Counted from the first letter of the stretch, positions 17,311-26,186 are shown. The stretch is 53,853 bases of DNA from Brevundimonas sp. (GCF_004210735.1 NZ_SDZL01000014.1:1-53853), one strand, 5' to 3'. Notes: a model not told the origin generated them from the letters alone. Translations and numbers: made by a program.

Positions 17311-18713
17311 TGCTGTTCCCGACCCTGGCCTTCGGCGTCTTCTTCCTGATCGTCTATGTTATCAGCTGGTCGCTGGATCGCGAGAACGAGCGCCGCAAGC
17401 TGTTCCTGCTGTTGGCCAGCTGGTTCTTCTACGCCCAGTGGGACTGGCGGTTCGTCGGCCTGCTTATCGCCTCGGCGGTGCTGAACTGGGGCGTCGCGGC
17501 CCTGGTGGTGCGCCGGCCCGAGGGGACGGGGCGCAAATGGCTGGTGGGGCTGGGCGTCGCGGCCAACCTGCTGATCCTGGGCGTGTTCAAATACTATGGC
17601 TTCTTCGTCGAACAGGCGGTGGAGCTGCTGGCTCGGTTCGGATGGGAGCGGGACTTGCCGCTGCTGCAGGTGGTGCTGCCGGTGGGGATCAGCTTCTTCA
17701 CCTTCCAGGGCATCAGCTATCTGGTCGATGTCCATCGCGGTAAGACGCCGCCGGCGCGCAGCCTGCTGGACGTCATGCTGCTGATGAGCTTCTTCCCGCA
17801 TCTGGTCGCCGGGCCGATCGTGCGGGCGTCGGACCTGTTGCCCCAGTTCGCGCGCACACCCCGCCTGACGCGCGAGATGGCGACCCACGGCCTGCTGCTG
17901 ATCGTCTGGGGCCTGTTCAAGAAGACGATCATCGCGGCCGAGCTGGCGACCCGGCTGGTGGATCCGGTCTTCTTCGACCCGTCGGCCTATAGTGCGCTGG
18001 ACATCGCGGCGGCGACCTATGGCTATGCGGTCCAGATCTATTGCGACTTCTCGGCCTATTCGGACATGGCCATCGGGATTGCGGCGCTGCTGGGCTATTC
18101 ATTCCCGCGCAATTTCGACCAGCCGTACCGCGCCGGGTCGATGCAGCAGTTCTGGCGCCGCTGGCACATCAGCCTGTCCAGCTGGCTGCGCGACTATCTG
18201 TATGTGCCGCTGGGCGGGGGGCGTAAGGGGCTGGTCGCTTCCTGCGTCAATGTGATGATCACCATGCTGCTGGGCGGCCTGTGGCACGGCGCGGCCTGGA
18301 CCTTCGTCGCCTGGGGCGCGCTGCACGGTGGGGCGCAGGTGGTCGAGCGGGTCGGCCGTACGGTGCTGGGCGAGCGGCGGGCCATGCCCGCCTGGCTGGG
18401 CGTGCTGGTGACCTTCCATGTGGTCTGTCTGGGCTGGATTCTGTTCCGGGCCGAGACCTTCGGCCTGGCGATGCAGATGCTTCAGGGGCTGGGGCGGATC
18501 GGGCCGGTGGCGGTGGTCACGCCCTTCCTGCTGGGGCTGATCGTGATCGGCCTGGGCATGCACTGGCTGCCGCCGCGCGCGGTCGAGGGGCTGGCCGCGC
18601 GGTTGAAACCGGCGCATTCGGTGGTCCTGGGCCTGATGCTGGGTGCGGCCTTCCTGGTGGTCGAGGCGATGCGGCCCGAGGGCGTGGCGCCCTTCATCTA
18701 TTTCCAGTTCTGA
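17310..18713 (+). CDS. MBOAT family O-acyltransferase (AlgI/PatA-like)
   Basis: A 467-residue multi-pass membrane acyltransferase. Diagnostic segments are YFSFF-type motifs, FPHLVAGPI, the YCDFSAYSDMAIG motif, FWRRWHISLSSWLRDYLYVPL, and the catalytic His in GGLWHGAAWTFVAWG (about residue 326). AlgI/PatA-type enzymes move acetyl groups across the inner membrane to a periplasmic acceptor enzyme. Here the two SGNH genes just upstream are natural acceptors. Confidence 0.92.
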   Translation: MLFPTLAFGVFFLIVYVISWSLDRENERRKLFLLLASWFFYAQWDWRFVGLLIASAVLNWGVAALVVRRPEGTGRKWLVGLGVAANLLILGVFKYYGFFVEQAVELLARFGWERDLPLLQVVLPVGISFFTFQGISYLVDVHRGKTPPARSLLDVMLLMSFFPHLVAGPIVRASDLLPQFARTPRLTREMATHGLLLIVWGLFKKTIIAAELATRLVDPVFFDPSAYSALDIAAATYGYAVQIYCDFSAYSDMAIGIAALLGYSFPRNFDQPYRAGSMQQFWRRWHISLSSWLRDYLYVPLGGGRKGLVASCVNVMITMLLGGLWHGAAWTFVAWGALHGGAQVVERVGRTVLGERRAMPAWLGVLVTFHVVCLGWILFRAETFGLAMQMLQGLGRIGPVAVVTPFLLGLIVIGLGMHWLPPRAVEGLAARLKPAHSVVLGLMLGAAFLVVEAMRPEGVAPFIYFQF

Positions 18714-18730
18714 CGGGGAGGGAGGCGACC

Positions 18731-19231
18731 ATGAGCGATCATCACGACGACGACCCGCCGCCCGGCCCGTTCCCTACGGCGCTGACGCCCTCGCCGTTTC
18801 CGCCCCTGATGGATGTGATCCCGGACGCCCCGGTCGCGCCGCCGCCAGCCGACCCGCCCAGCGACTGGAACAATCAGGCGGACGCCCACGACCTGCCGAC
18901 GGCTGGGGCGCTGGCTGCGCTGGGCCGGTTTGCGTTTCCGCCGGCGCCCCCGCTGGACGAAGACGGCGCCGCCGCGCGTGAGCGTCGCTGGACCGGGCGG
19001 GTGATCGCCTGTGTCACGGTCTTTCTGCTGATCTTCAACATCGCCGCCGTTCAGGACTGGGCGCGTCGCCAGGAGCCCGGCTGGATCACCGAGACGGTCG
19101 AGGGGCTGGCGGATGTCTGGGCCGGTCAGATGGCCAAGCTGGGGGCGGATCAGCCCCGGTGGATGATCCGCGACGCCTATGACCGCCTGCGCGACCTGCG
19201 TTTCAACACCGCGTCGGACGCGGCGGAATAG
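18731..19231 (+). CDS. Single-pass membrane protein of the acylation operon
   Basis: A 166-residue protein of unknown family. It has a Pro-rich, acidic N-terminal half (about 1-80), one membrane segment (VIACVTVFLLIFNIAAVQDW, about 92-111) and a charged C-terminal tail. It lies 17 bp after the MBOAT gene with GGAGG ahead of its ATG. The arrangement suggests an accessory subunit of the acylation machine; that is inference only. Confidence 0.65.
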   Translation: MSDHHDDDPPPGPFPTALTPSPFPPLMDVIPDAPVAPPPADPPSDWNNQADAHDLPTAGALAALGRFAFPPAPPLDEDGAAARERRWTGRVIACVTVFLLIFNIAAVQDWARRQEPGWITETVEGLADVWAGQMAKLGADQPRWMIRDAYDRLRDLRFNTASDAAE

Positions 19232-19233
19232 GG

Positions 19234-19259
19234 TCGGGAGCGGTCGAAACCGCTCCCGA
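19234..19259. terminator. Bidirectional hairpin terminator
   Basis: TCGGGAGCGGT and ACCGCTCCCGA form an 11-bp perfect stem with a CGAA loop between two convergent genes (ends at 19231 and 19266). Confidence 0.65.
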
Positions 19260-19265
19260 TACCGG

Positions 19266-19856
19266 TCAGGCGCCGCGCTGGGCGTCGGCCAGTTGCACCC
19301 GGGCGCGCAGCGAAGCGTCGTTCGGCAAGGCGCCGGCGATGGCGTTGAAGCGATCGACCGCCAATCCCGACTTCTCGACGGCGCCGGCCATGGCGGCCTG
19401 CTGTTCCGGCGTCGGTTGGCCGTTCTGGATCTGTTGCGACAGGGTCCGGACCTCGTCATAGGCGGCGGCGAAGCTGGTCAGCTCGGCCTCGGTCGCTTCG
19501 GCGCCGATGGTGCCGGCGGGCGAAGGGTCGGCCGCGACCACGGCGACGCGGGCGGCCAGGACGCGGTCCTGCGACACGGCCGTGGCGATGGCGTTATAGG
19601 TCGCGACATCCAGACCCGACTGCTCGACCGCTGCGGCCATCGCTGTCTGCTGCTCGGGCGTGGGCTGGCCGTTCTGGACGCCCGCCGAGACGTCGCGGAT
19701 CTTGTCCATTGCGTCGGCGAATTGCTTCAGTTGCGCGTCGGTGTGGGCCGAGGCCGTGGCGGTTGCCTCAGCAGCGGCTGGTGCGGCGACGTCCTGGGCC
19801 AGGGCGGGGGTGCCGAAGAAAGCCGACGCAGCGGCGGCCATGAGAAGGGTTCGCAT
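19266..19856 (-). CDS. Secreted protein with two DUF4168-like repeats
   Basis: A 196-residue protein with a signal peptide ending ALAQ. The mature part is two homologous copies of about 65 residues: the first has FADAMDKI, QNGQPTPEQQTAMAAAVEQS and YNAIATAV; the second has FAAAYDEV, QNGQPTPEQQAAMAGAVEKS and FNAIAGAL. This pattern resembles DUF4168, a small periplasmic domain of unknown function usually present once. No neighbour indicates its role. Confidence 0.68.
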   Translation of the reverse strand: MRTLLMAAAASAFFGTPALAQDVAAPAAAEATATASAHTDAQLKQFADAMDKIRDVSAGVQNGQPTPEQQTAMAAAVEQSGLDVATYNAIATAVSQDRVLAARVAVVAADPSPAGTIGAEATEAELTSFAAAYDEVRTLSQQIQNGQPTPEQQAAMAGAVEKSGLAVDRFNAIAGALPNDASLRARVQLADAQRGA

Positions 19857-20096
19857 AGATTTACTCCTTGCGGGGGCTCCAGATTCGCAAGGTCGTCAGA
19901 CGACCAGGTGACGAACACAGGTCCGCCTTATCTTCCCCCGGGCTGGAGCCGGGAGGGTGGGGGAAGAGAGATAACCCTAGCCACAGATGGCGCCGAGACA
20001 AAGGCGTGGCACAATATAGGCGTCGATTTGTCTCCTGCTGACGCCCGGCCCGCGACCGCCTATAGCAGCGCGTCCATCCATCGGAGCCCGCCGTTC

Positions 20097-21080
20097 GTGA
20101 CCCTGCCGCCGTCGCCCGTCCAGGTCGCTGCCCTGTATCGTTTCGCGCCCATCGCCGACCGCGACGCCGTGCGGACGCGGCTGGAGACGCTGTGCGGCGA
20201 CGCGGTGCGCGGCACCCTGCTGATCGCGCACGAGGGGATCAACGGCACCGTCGCCGGCCCGGCTGACGCCATCGCACGGCTGTTGGACGGCGTGCGCGCC
20301 ATGCCGGGATTCGCCGATCTGGACGTAAAATATTCGACCGCCGGGGCCATGCCCTTCCTGCGGATGAAGGTGCGGTTGAAGGCCGAGATCGTGACCATGG
20401 GGGTGCCGGACATGGATCCGACGCGCGAGGTCGGGACCTATGTTTCACCTGCCGACTGGAACGCCCTGATCGCCGATCCGGACACCATCGTGATCGACAC
20501 GCGCAATGATTATGAGGGCGACATCGGCGCCTTTGAGGGGGCGATCCAGCCCAACACCCGGACCTTCCGCGAGTTTCCCGACTGGTGGCGGGCCGAGGGC
20601 GCGGCGCTGATGGACCGGCCCAACCCGCCCAGGGTGGCCATGTACTGCACCGGTGGCATCCGCTGCGAAAAGGCGACCGCCTTCCTGAAGGCCGAAGGCG
20701 TGCCGGACGTTTATCACCTGCAGGGCGGGGTGCTCCGCTATCTGGAAACGATCCCGCAGGCCGAAAGCCTGTGGCGCGGCGACTGTTTCGTCTTCGACGA
20801 ACGGGTAGCGGTGGGCCATGGCCTGACCGAGAGCGACCACACCCTGTGCCGGGGATGCCGCATGCCGGTCAGCCCGGAAGGGCGAGCGTCGCCCCACTAT
20901 GTCGAGGGCGTCTGTTGCGACCGCTGCCACGCCGACCGCACCGAAGACCAGCGCGCCGGCTATGCCGAACGCCACCGCCAGGTCCAGATCGCCGACCGCA
21001 TGGGCATCGACCACGTGGGACAGGCGGCGCGCCGGTCCGATGATGAGCCGCCTAGCCGAAGAACGCCGCGTAGACGCTGA
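20097..21080 (+). CDS. trhO: tRNA uridine(34) hydroxylase / rhodanese-like TrhO
   Basis: A 327-residue UPF0176-family protein: an N-terminal ferredoxin-like domain (LLIAHEGINGTVAG), a rhodanese domain with active-site MYCTGGIRCEKA (Cys about residue 184), and a C-terminal Cys-rich zinc-like segment (CRGCRMP...CCDRCH). TrhO performs oxygen-dependent hydroxylation of U34 in tRNA. The frame is open upstream to 19179, but family homology begins at the GTG at 20097, which has GGAG upstream. The last residues (PSRRTPRRR) overlap a small antisense reading frame. Confidence 0.9.
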   Translation: MTLPPSPVQVAALYRFAPIADRDAVRTRLETLCGDAVRGTLLIAHEGINGTVAGPADAIARLLDGVRAMPGFADLDVKYSTAGAMPFLRMKVRLKAEIVTMGVPDMDPTREVGTYVSPADWNALIADPDTIVIDTRNDYEGDIGAFEGAIQPNTRTFREFPDWWRAEGAALMDRPNPPRVAMYCTGGIRCEKATAFLKAEGVPDVYHLQGGVLRYLETIPQAESLWRGDCFVFDERVAVGHGLTESDHTLCRGCRMPVSPEGRASPHYVEGVCCDRCHADRTEDQRAGYAERHRQVQIADRMGIDHVGQAARRSDDEPPSRRTPRRR

Positions 21081-21183
21081 CGCTGAACGCAGCCAGCACC
21101 GCCAACGCTGACAGCGCCGCCCCGATGGCCCCGATGGCCAGGATGGCGATCAGCAGAACATCCTGGATCGGCGGGCGCTTCAT
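21052..21183 (-). CDS. Candidate 43-residue membrane microprotein
   Basis: The minus strand encodes MKRPPIQDVL followed by about 30 strongly hydrophobic residues (Ile, Ala, Leu, Gly) and ends AAFFG. This is a start with positive charge plus one membrane helix. It overlaps the 3' end of trhO by 29 bp. GGGGG directly before the ATG is a poorly spaced ribosome site. No family recognised; the coherent hydrophobic translation is the only evidence. Confidence 0.45.
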   Translation of the reverse strand: MKRPPIQDVLLIAILAIGAIGAALSALAVLAAFSVSVYAAFFG

Positions 21184-21620
21184 CCCCCAAGCGTAGCCTT
21201 GCCGCCTCCGGGCGTCGATCCCCGCGCAGGCGTTCCGTGTCTGCCCGGAGGGGCGATGATTTCAGGGATGTCTGGGGCCGGTGGCGGAGAGGGTGTCCGC
21301 CTCCAATGCAGCTATGCCAAGCTCTGAGTAGCCTGTACTGCCGCTTACCCCCGCGCCATCCCACGCGTTCGGCTGTCTGCTCCGTATCAGATCCAGACGG
21401 TGTATCAGGTGCGCTCTGACTCGTTGCGGACGCTCAGGAGGTCCGTTTCGAGGCCAAGGCCTCATGCGACCGCGAGGGCAGGGGGGAAGGTCCGCTTCTG
21501 ACTCACATCGGACATTCGAAGCGTCTCCTTCGAGAACGAAGACTTTCCTTAGTGGTCGCCGGACCAGATCTCTGCTTCTGACCGGTGCCGGTCGGAGAGC
21601 ACAAGTCACCGTGAGCCTGG
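21184..21620. other. Gene-free stretch at the left edge of the accessory island
   Basis: About 440 bp with no convincing gene; open frames here give low-complexity shadows. It contains one loose copy of a TCCGCTT-type intergenic motif (about 21490) also seen in related form near 35.4-35.5, 52.07 and 53.68 kb. Composition changes from the trhO side to the island side. Confidence 0.45.
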
Positions 21621-21953
21621 TCAGTGGACAGGCGGGCCGTCCAGCCGCGGGCTGAGCAGCCATCCGATGTTGCTTACAAACAGGTCTTTACCAACAGGAC
21701 CCATGTCCTTGGCGCGCGTTAGCAAGGCCGAGCGCAGGGCCTTGAGCCATGGCCGCTCTTCGGCCGGTTCGTTGTCGAGCGCGTCGAGTCGTACCGCACC
21801 GAGATAGACATGAGGGCTTCGCGCTGAACAGCCGGCGGCTGGACCACCAACCAGTCCACGAAGGTGCCGACATCGATGTGCTGCAGGATGGGCGTTCGGG
21901 CCCAGATGGCGTCCGGTCCGCGGCGTTAATGAGGCGGCGACAAACGGGTCCAT
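21621..21953 (-). pseudogene. Frameshifted remnant of a hypothetical protein
   Basis: The ATG at 21953 follows GAGGAG. The first residues (MDPFVAASLTP) and the last 60 (from YLGAVRLDALDNEPAEERPW to the stop) lie in one frame. The convincing middle (ILQHIDVGTFVDWLVVQPPA) lies in another. Two compensating indels therefore disrupt it, or the sequence has errors. The family is not recognised. It lies downstream of the SEC-C-like gene on the same strand. Confidence 0.4.
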
Positions 21954-22034
21954 GTCGGTTCTGAGCTCCTCAAACCGCCCTTGCGCTTGGGCCGGTCGCC
22001 GTCGGCGGTCTCGCAACCCACGATCGGCTGTGGC

Positions 22035-22718
22035 TCACGCCGTGAAGTTCGGTCCGCAGCAGTTGGCGAAGGTCTGCTGCGAGCGACAGAAGCACATGTC
22101 CCCGCTGGCGCAGGCGCCGGCCAGCTCAAGGATCAGTGCGGCTCTGGCCGCGCTACGCTGTTCGCCAGCTCGGTGCCATCGCTCGCCATGCTTCTTGAGG
22201 TATTCGCCCGTGGTTCGGTCTAAATAATTGTAGTCTTCATAGGCGGCGCGATAGGCCTGCGCCGCTAGCGACGAGGTCATCCAGTGGGTCATCGTCGGTT
22301 TCGCGTCGGCCAAGACGTCATTGACATCGAAGAGCGCGTCTTGGTCTTCGATGAAGGTGACCGACGCCACCTGGAGGGGAGGCGGGGTGATGTCGACCAG
22401 GGCTCCATCCGTGGAGCGCCAGACCGCGTGGTGGATCGCCTCGATGTTGACGCCAGGCCAGGTCCACAGCGCCCAACCAAATACGATACCTCCCTGGGAC
22501 GCCTCGAGATGATTTGAGACATTGTGGAAGCAACAGAGGGGCTTGGCCCAAGGGCTGGGTGCCACCGGAACGCCCACGGCGAGACGACCCGGTAGCGCTG
22601 GGAACTCCGGATAGGACCGGCCTGGATCAGCGGCCGTGGTATAGATTTTGCCGGTCGCGGCGGGGGTCAGGCGAAGGGGCATCTTGATCCCGAAGGGCGT
22701 GGGGTGCCCGCCGCGCAC
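22035..22718 (-). CDS. Hypothetical protein with C-terminal SEC-C-like motif
   Basis: A protein of up to 227 residues. The C-terminus CFCRSQQTFANCCG matches the Cys spacing of SEC-C zinc motifs (CxC...CC). The main part contains Trp/Tyr-rich segments and no known domain. The GTG at 22718 lies 48 bp after the YwgA-like gene; an in-frame ATG at 22682 is an alternative start. It is probably the fourth gene of the minus-strand run from 26132. Confidence 0.6.
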   Translation of the reverse strand: MRGGHPTPFGIKMPLRLTPAATGKIYTTAADPGRSYPEFPALPGRLAVGVPVAPSPWAKPLCCFHNVSNHLEASQGGIVFGWALWTWPGVNIEAIHHAVWRSTDGALVDITPPPLQVASVTFIEDQDALFDVNDVLADAKPTMTHWMTSSLAAQAYRAAYEDYNYLDRTTGEYLKKHGERWHRAGEQRSAARAALILELAGACASGDMCFCRSQQTFANCCGPNFTA

Positions 22719-22766
22719 CCAAGGTGGCCACGGGGGTAGCCGATGCCGCCAGAGGGCTGGTAGGCC

Positions 22767-23270
22767 TCAGAGGGCCGGGAGCGGAATCGGGGTCTGGATG
22801 GCCCTGAGCCTGTTCCAAAGTGCCTTCGCAAGGGCCAACCGCTCTGCGGTCGCCTTCTGCGGCTTGCGCCGTTGGGTCTCCTCCCACCAATCGGGAATGC
22901 CCGATCCCTTGAGGAAAGCCGCCGTCGCGGCGAGTTCCAATGTCACTGGATCGCTATCACAGGCCGTCGTGACCAGCCTTCTGGACCGTTCATCCACGGG
23001 ACCTTGGTAGGGCGTGGTGAAGATCGAGAAGGTGCCACCCCATTGGGCCACGACCTCATCCTCGATGATCAACTGGTCCAGGACAGCGTCCTTGGTCGCC
23101 GAGGCCACATCCTCGGAATAAGGCCCGTAGAAATGGTAGGTGTAGGAGAAGTCAGGGCTGAGACCAGCGATCTTGAGGATATAGGCCGTTTTCTGCAAAC
23201 GGGTCTTACCCACCAGCCGGCCGCCGGCGGCGGCGATCACGTCCCGGACGGCGTTCTCATAATCGGTCAT
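22767..23270 (-). CDS. YwgA-like protein
   Basis: A 167-residue protein. The N-terminal pattern RLVGKTRLQKTAYILKIAGL and YTYHFYGPYSEDV resembles YwgA and the SocA/Panacea-type fold found in several toxin-antitoxin and phage-related proteins. Its ATG overlaps the stop of the HD hydrolase by 4 bp. In Bacillus subtilis ywgA also neighbours an HD hydrolase gene (ywfO), so the pair appears functionally conserved. It may regulate or partner the hydrolase. Confidence 0.65.
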   Translation of the reverse strand: MTDYENAVRDVIAAAGGRLVGKTRLQKTAYILKIAGLSPDFSYTYHFYGPYSEDVASATKDAVLDQLIIEDEVVAQWGGTFSIFTTPYQGPVDERSRRLVTTACDSDPVTLELAATAAFLKGSGIPDWWEETQRRKPQKATAERLALAKALWNRLRAIQTPIPLPAL

Positions 23271-24658
23271 GTGCGTGCCTCGTCTATCAATTCTTGCACT
23301 AGGGTCTTGGCCGCGTCGTCATCGGGAGACACGTACATCCGGTATCCATGGAAAGGCTGCATCGCCCTGACGACATCGGACACTGCGGCGAGATCCGTGG
23401 GAACATCATTCGCCAGGATGTGGATGCGTTCAATGCCGCCCTTCGTCGTCTCATAGCCACGCCGCTTGTATGGACTCCGCTCAAACTTATCGATCAGGAT
23501 TCGGTGAACCAAAGATTGATCGTTGCCTACCTTCTCGTTCCAGAGGCGCTTGAACTTGAGCATCCTCTGTTCGATCTCCACTCCTGCATCCACCCGACCA
23601 TTTCCCAGGGCGCTTCGGACGTCGATCGCCTTGCAGAGCGTGCGGGTCCGCAGCCTTTGCGCCGATTCGGCGATGATCGGGTCGGTAGACTGGGCCAGCT
23701 GGGCCAACGAACCCCACACGACAGAATCGTCCAGGTCTGCGTAGTTCGCGATCGCGCTGCCATCGCGGATGAACCGGACCAGCGGGTGGGTTGCGCTCAG
23801 CCCCGTCTGATCGACCCCGCCTTCCTCGATCCTCGACTTCAAACCACGTAGCAGCAAGGAGAAGACCTTCTCCGCACCTCGCGTCGTCTTGTGGAAATAG
23901 ACGGCTGGATAGAGGTGGAACAGCGACAGGACATAGCTCTCCCCTGCCCACAACGCCTTGGGTCCCAGCACGAAGGTGGAGACCTCGGCGAACTGCTGGT
24001 CGTCAGAACCGATCTCGATCTTGCGGACCTCCAGGTTCCGGACCAACCAAGTGAAGTCGATCCCCCCGAGTTGTGTCCCGCTCATCATCCGGTCACGGCG
24101 CATGTAGTCGAGCCGGTCGGCATCAAACTGGCTCGATACGACCGACGAATAGACGTCCGGTGATGTCTCGCTGGTGAATACCGAAGCAACTTCCTCCCCG
24201 AAGCCGGCCCTGTAGCTGTTGAGTCTCTCGTAGACCGCGGTCTCTCGGATGAACCGCAAGGTCCATTCCTCGTGCTTGGCCACCCGGCCGAGCGCGTCCT
24301 CGAACGCATGGCTGAAAGGCCCGTGTCCCAGGTCATGGATGAGCGCCGCGGCGATCGCCACGTCCGCCCGATCGGAATTGAATTCTAGGCCAAGCTTCTC
24401 CTTCAGCACCGCGCACAACAGCCTGGCCGTATGGAAGACCCCGACGCTGTGCGCGAACCGTGAATGGGTCGCGCCCGGGAACACGAAATCCGAGAAGCCC
24501 AGCTGCCTTATGCGACGCAACCGCTGGAACTCCGACGTCTCCAACAGGCTCCAGATCATCCGCTCGAAAGGCGAATCGGCGAACTCGATCAAGTCGTGGA
24601 CCGGGTCTCTCAGGCGTTGAAACATTTCGATCCGATTCGCGTCCTGCGGGTGGTTCAC
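23267..24658 (-). CDS. HD-domain phosphohydrolase (COG1078, dNTPase-like)
   Basis: A 463-residue protein of the dGTPase/SAMHD1-like HD superfamily. It begins DPVHDLIEF and has metal ligands H65 and H70 (THSRFAH), H108-D109 (IHDLGHG), H117 and D184 (DADRLDYMRRD). Members such as the E. faecalis enzyme EF1143 hydrolyse dNTPs; others are uncharacterised. It overlaps the YwgA-like gene and follows the radical SAM gene after about 100 bp. In an island beside a thymidylate kinase it may control or degrade dNTPs. Confidence 0.85.
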   Translation of the reverse strand: MNHPQDANRIEMFQRLRDPVHDLIEFADSPFERMIWSLLETSEFQRLRRIRQLGFSDFVFPGATHSRFAHSVGVFHTARLLCAVLKEKLGLEFNSDRADVAIAAALIHDLGHGPFSHAFEDALGRVAKHEEWTLRFIRETAVYERLNSYRAGFGEEVASVFTSETSPDVYSSVVSSQFDADRLDYMRRDRMMSGTQLGGIDFTWLVRNLEVRKIEIGSDDQQFAEVSTFVLGPKALWAGESYVLSLFHLYPAVYFHKTTRGAEKVFSLLLRGLKSRIEEGGVDQTGLSATHPLVRFIRDGSAIANYADLDDSVVWGSLAQLAQSTDPIIAESAQRLRTRTLCKAIDVRSALGNGRVDAGVEIEQRMLKFKRLWNEKVGNDQSLVHRILIDKFERSPYKRRGYETTKGGIERIHILANDVPTDLAAVSDVVRAMQPFHGYRMYVSPDDDAAKTLVQELIDEART

Positions 24659-24758
24659 GATAGCTCATCTCTCGCCTCTTGGTAGCAGCGAAGTTCGGCG
24701 CCGGGATCGCCTGTCGTTCATGCTTTGTTCTAATCCCGCAACTCAAGGTCCGCAAGGC

Positions 24759-26132
24759 TCAATCGGTCCGAAAGGGGAGGCTCTCCTTGGCGGACACGTA
24801 TATATCCGCGTCATAAGCCTGACGATCGTAACCCCGCGGATAATAGGAGAACGCCTTCAGTTCGAAGTAGGCGTCGGCATCCATGTATCGGCGCGAGAGG
24901 CCAAGGCTGATGTCCTCCGCGGCCTCTGCCCCGATCGTGGCGCTGGGATGGATCCGCGTGATGCCCGTCCGGCCCGCGCTATCCGGGTCGACGACCCGTG
25001 CACCGAGGGCCTCCAGGTCCGCCACGAACGTCCCCGTCGTCGAGGGCGGGCCGAAGGCCACGACCGGTCCTACCGACACCCCCTTGATGGCATCAGCATG
25101 ATCGTCTAGCCAGGCTTGTGTCTCGGCGATCGTCTCCATTGTCTCGCCGGCGTAGAGCAGGACGTTTGCCTTCACCCAGACGCCGTTCGCCTGACAGGCC
25201 CTCAGCAGTTCGGATGCGGACCGGAGGTACCTGACCGGGTCCTTGGCTTTGCGCATCGCGAGGACCTGGCTCGGCGACGCACTCTCCAGGCCAAGGTCAA
25301 TCACCTTCAGTCCTGCAGCAGCCAGATGCCCGATCGTCTCGGGCTTCATCGCGTCGACCCGTGTCTCACAGCGCCACGGCGTCACGACGCCGCGAGCTGC
25401 GACCTCTTCGGCCAGACGCGCTGCCCAGCGTGGATTCGGGAGGAAAAAGGACGACTGGAGGTACGGATGGATCTCCCCGCCGCCGTATTGGGCCCTGGTT
25501 TCGGCGAGCAGGTCGGCAAGCCGTGCCGGATGACGAAGTGGCGACAATGGGATGTCCCTTTCCTCACAGAATGCGCACCCCATGCCGCAGCCCCTGGACG
25601 TCTCGATGCTGGGCTGGAATGTCAGGAAGTCCTCCACAAGCCTGTGGTCCAAACCTATATCGGGCATGGCCGGGAGGAGCGCCGTCGGGGCGGGCGCCCC
25701 GACAAGGCCGCCGATCACGGCCTCACCGAGACCTGGGACGATGACATCAGCTTCGGGCACCAACCCGTGCAGCCAAGCAGGGTCCGGGCCGGTCACCCAT
25801 CTTCCGCCAATGACCAACCGTGATCGCGGATAGCGCGCGCGCAAGATGCGCGCGAACCCCTGCGTCCAGGACAGGGCGTAGAAGCTCGGCATGGACAGCA
25901 TCACCGGATATCGTGATGGAAGCAGGCCTAGCCCTTCCAATCGATCGACTAGGTCCTCCGGCTCGTCATGCGCGCCGTGGAATAGGATTGCGGGCGTTCC
26001 AGCTGCCGAAAGCTGGGTCGCGAGCGTAAGTGCGCCGTAGTTGAGGTACTGCTGGCGACGCGCCAGCGCGTGGTCTCGCTTCTTGGGCGCGAGCATTCCC
26101 GCCGAGACGAACACGACGCTTTGGGGTTGCAT
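24759..26132 (-). CDS. B12-binding-type radical SAM protein
   Basis: A 457-residue protein. The N-terminal half (VVFVSAG to about residue 160) looks like a cobalamin-binding-type Rossmann domain (LVIGGRWVTG and VPGLGE). A radical SAM core follows with C182-x3-C186-x2-C189 (SRGCGMGCAFCEE). The C-terminal part has GLESASPSQV and LLYAGET, typical of the class. Substrate unknown. The frame extends to 26411 over the divergent thymidylate kinase gene; the ATG at 26132 avoids that overlap and matches the domain start. Confidence 0.78.
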   Translation of the reverse strand: MQPQSVVFVSAGMLAPKKRDHALARRQQYLNYGALTLATQLSAAGTPAILFHGAHDEPEDLVDRLEGLGLLPSRYPVMLSMPSFYALSWTQGFARILRARYPRSRLVIGGRWVTGPDPAWLHGLVPEADVIVPGLGEAVIGGLVGAPAPTALLPAMPDIGLDHRLVEDFLTFQPSIETSRGCGMGCAFCEERDIPLSPLRHPARLADLLAETRAQYGGGEIHPYLQSSFFLPNPRWAARLAEEVAARGVVTPWRCETRVDAMKPETIGHLAAAGLKVIDLGLESASPSQVLAMRKAKDPVRYLRSASELLRACQANGVWVKANVLLYAGETMETIAETQAWLDDHADAIKGVSVGPVVAFGPPSTTGTFVADLEALGARVVDPDSAGRTGITRIHPSATIGAEAAEDISLGLSRRYMDADAYFELKAFSYYPRGYDRQAYDADIYVSAKESLPFRTD

Positions 26133-26186
26133 GGGCTGTGTAACCGGGGAACTGTTGCGTTTGACAACCTCAAGTAAGGACACTCC

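Noticed and set aside
19179-20096. Long N-terminal extension of trhO
   Set aside because: Antisense to the DUF4168-like gene and unlike any TrhO; homology begins at the GTG at 20097.
24759-26132. Radical SAM gene as a prokaryotic viperin
   Set aside because: The length and N-terminal cobalamin-type domain and the CGMGCAFC motif do not match viperins; only the kinase neighbour is similar.
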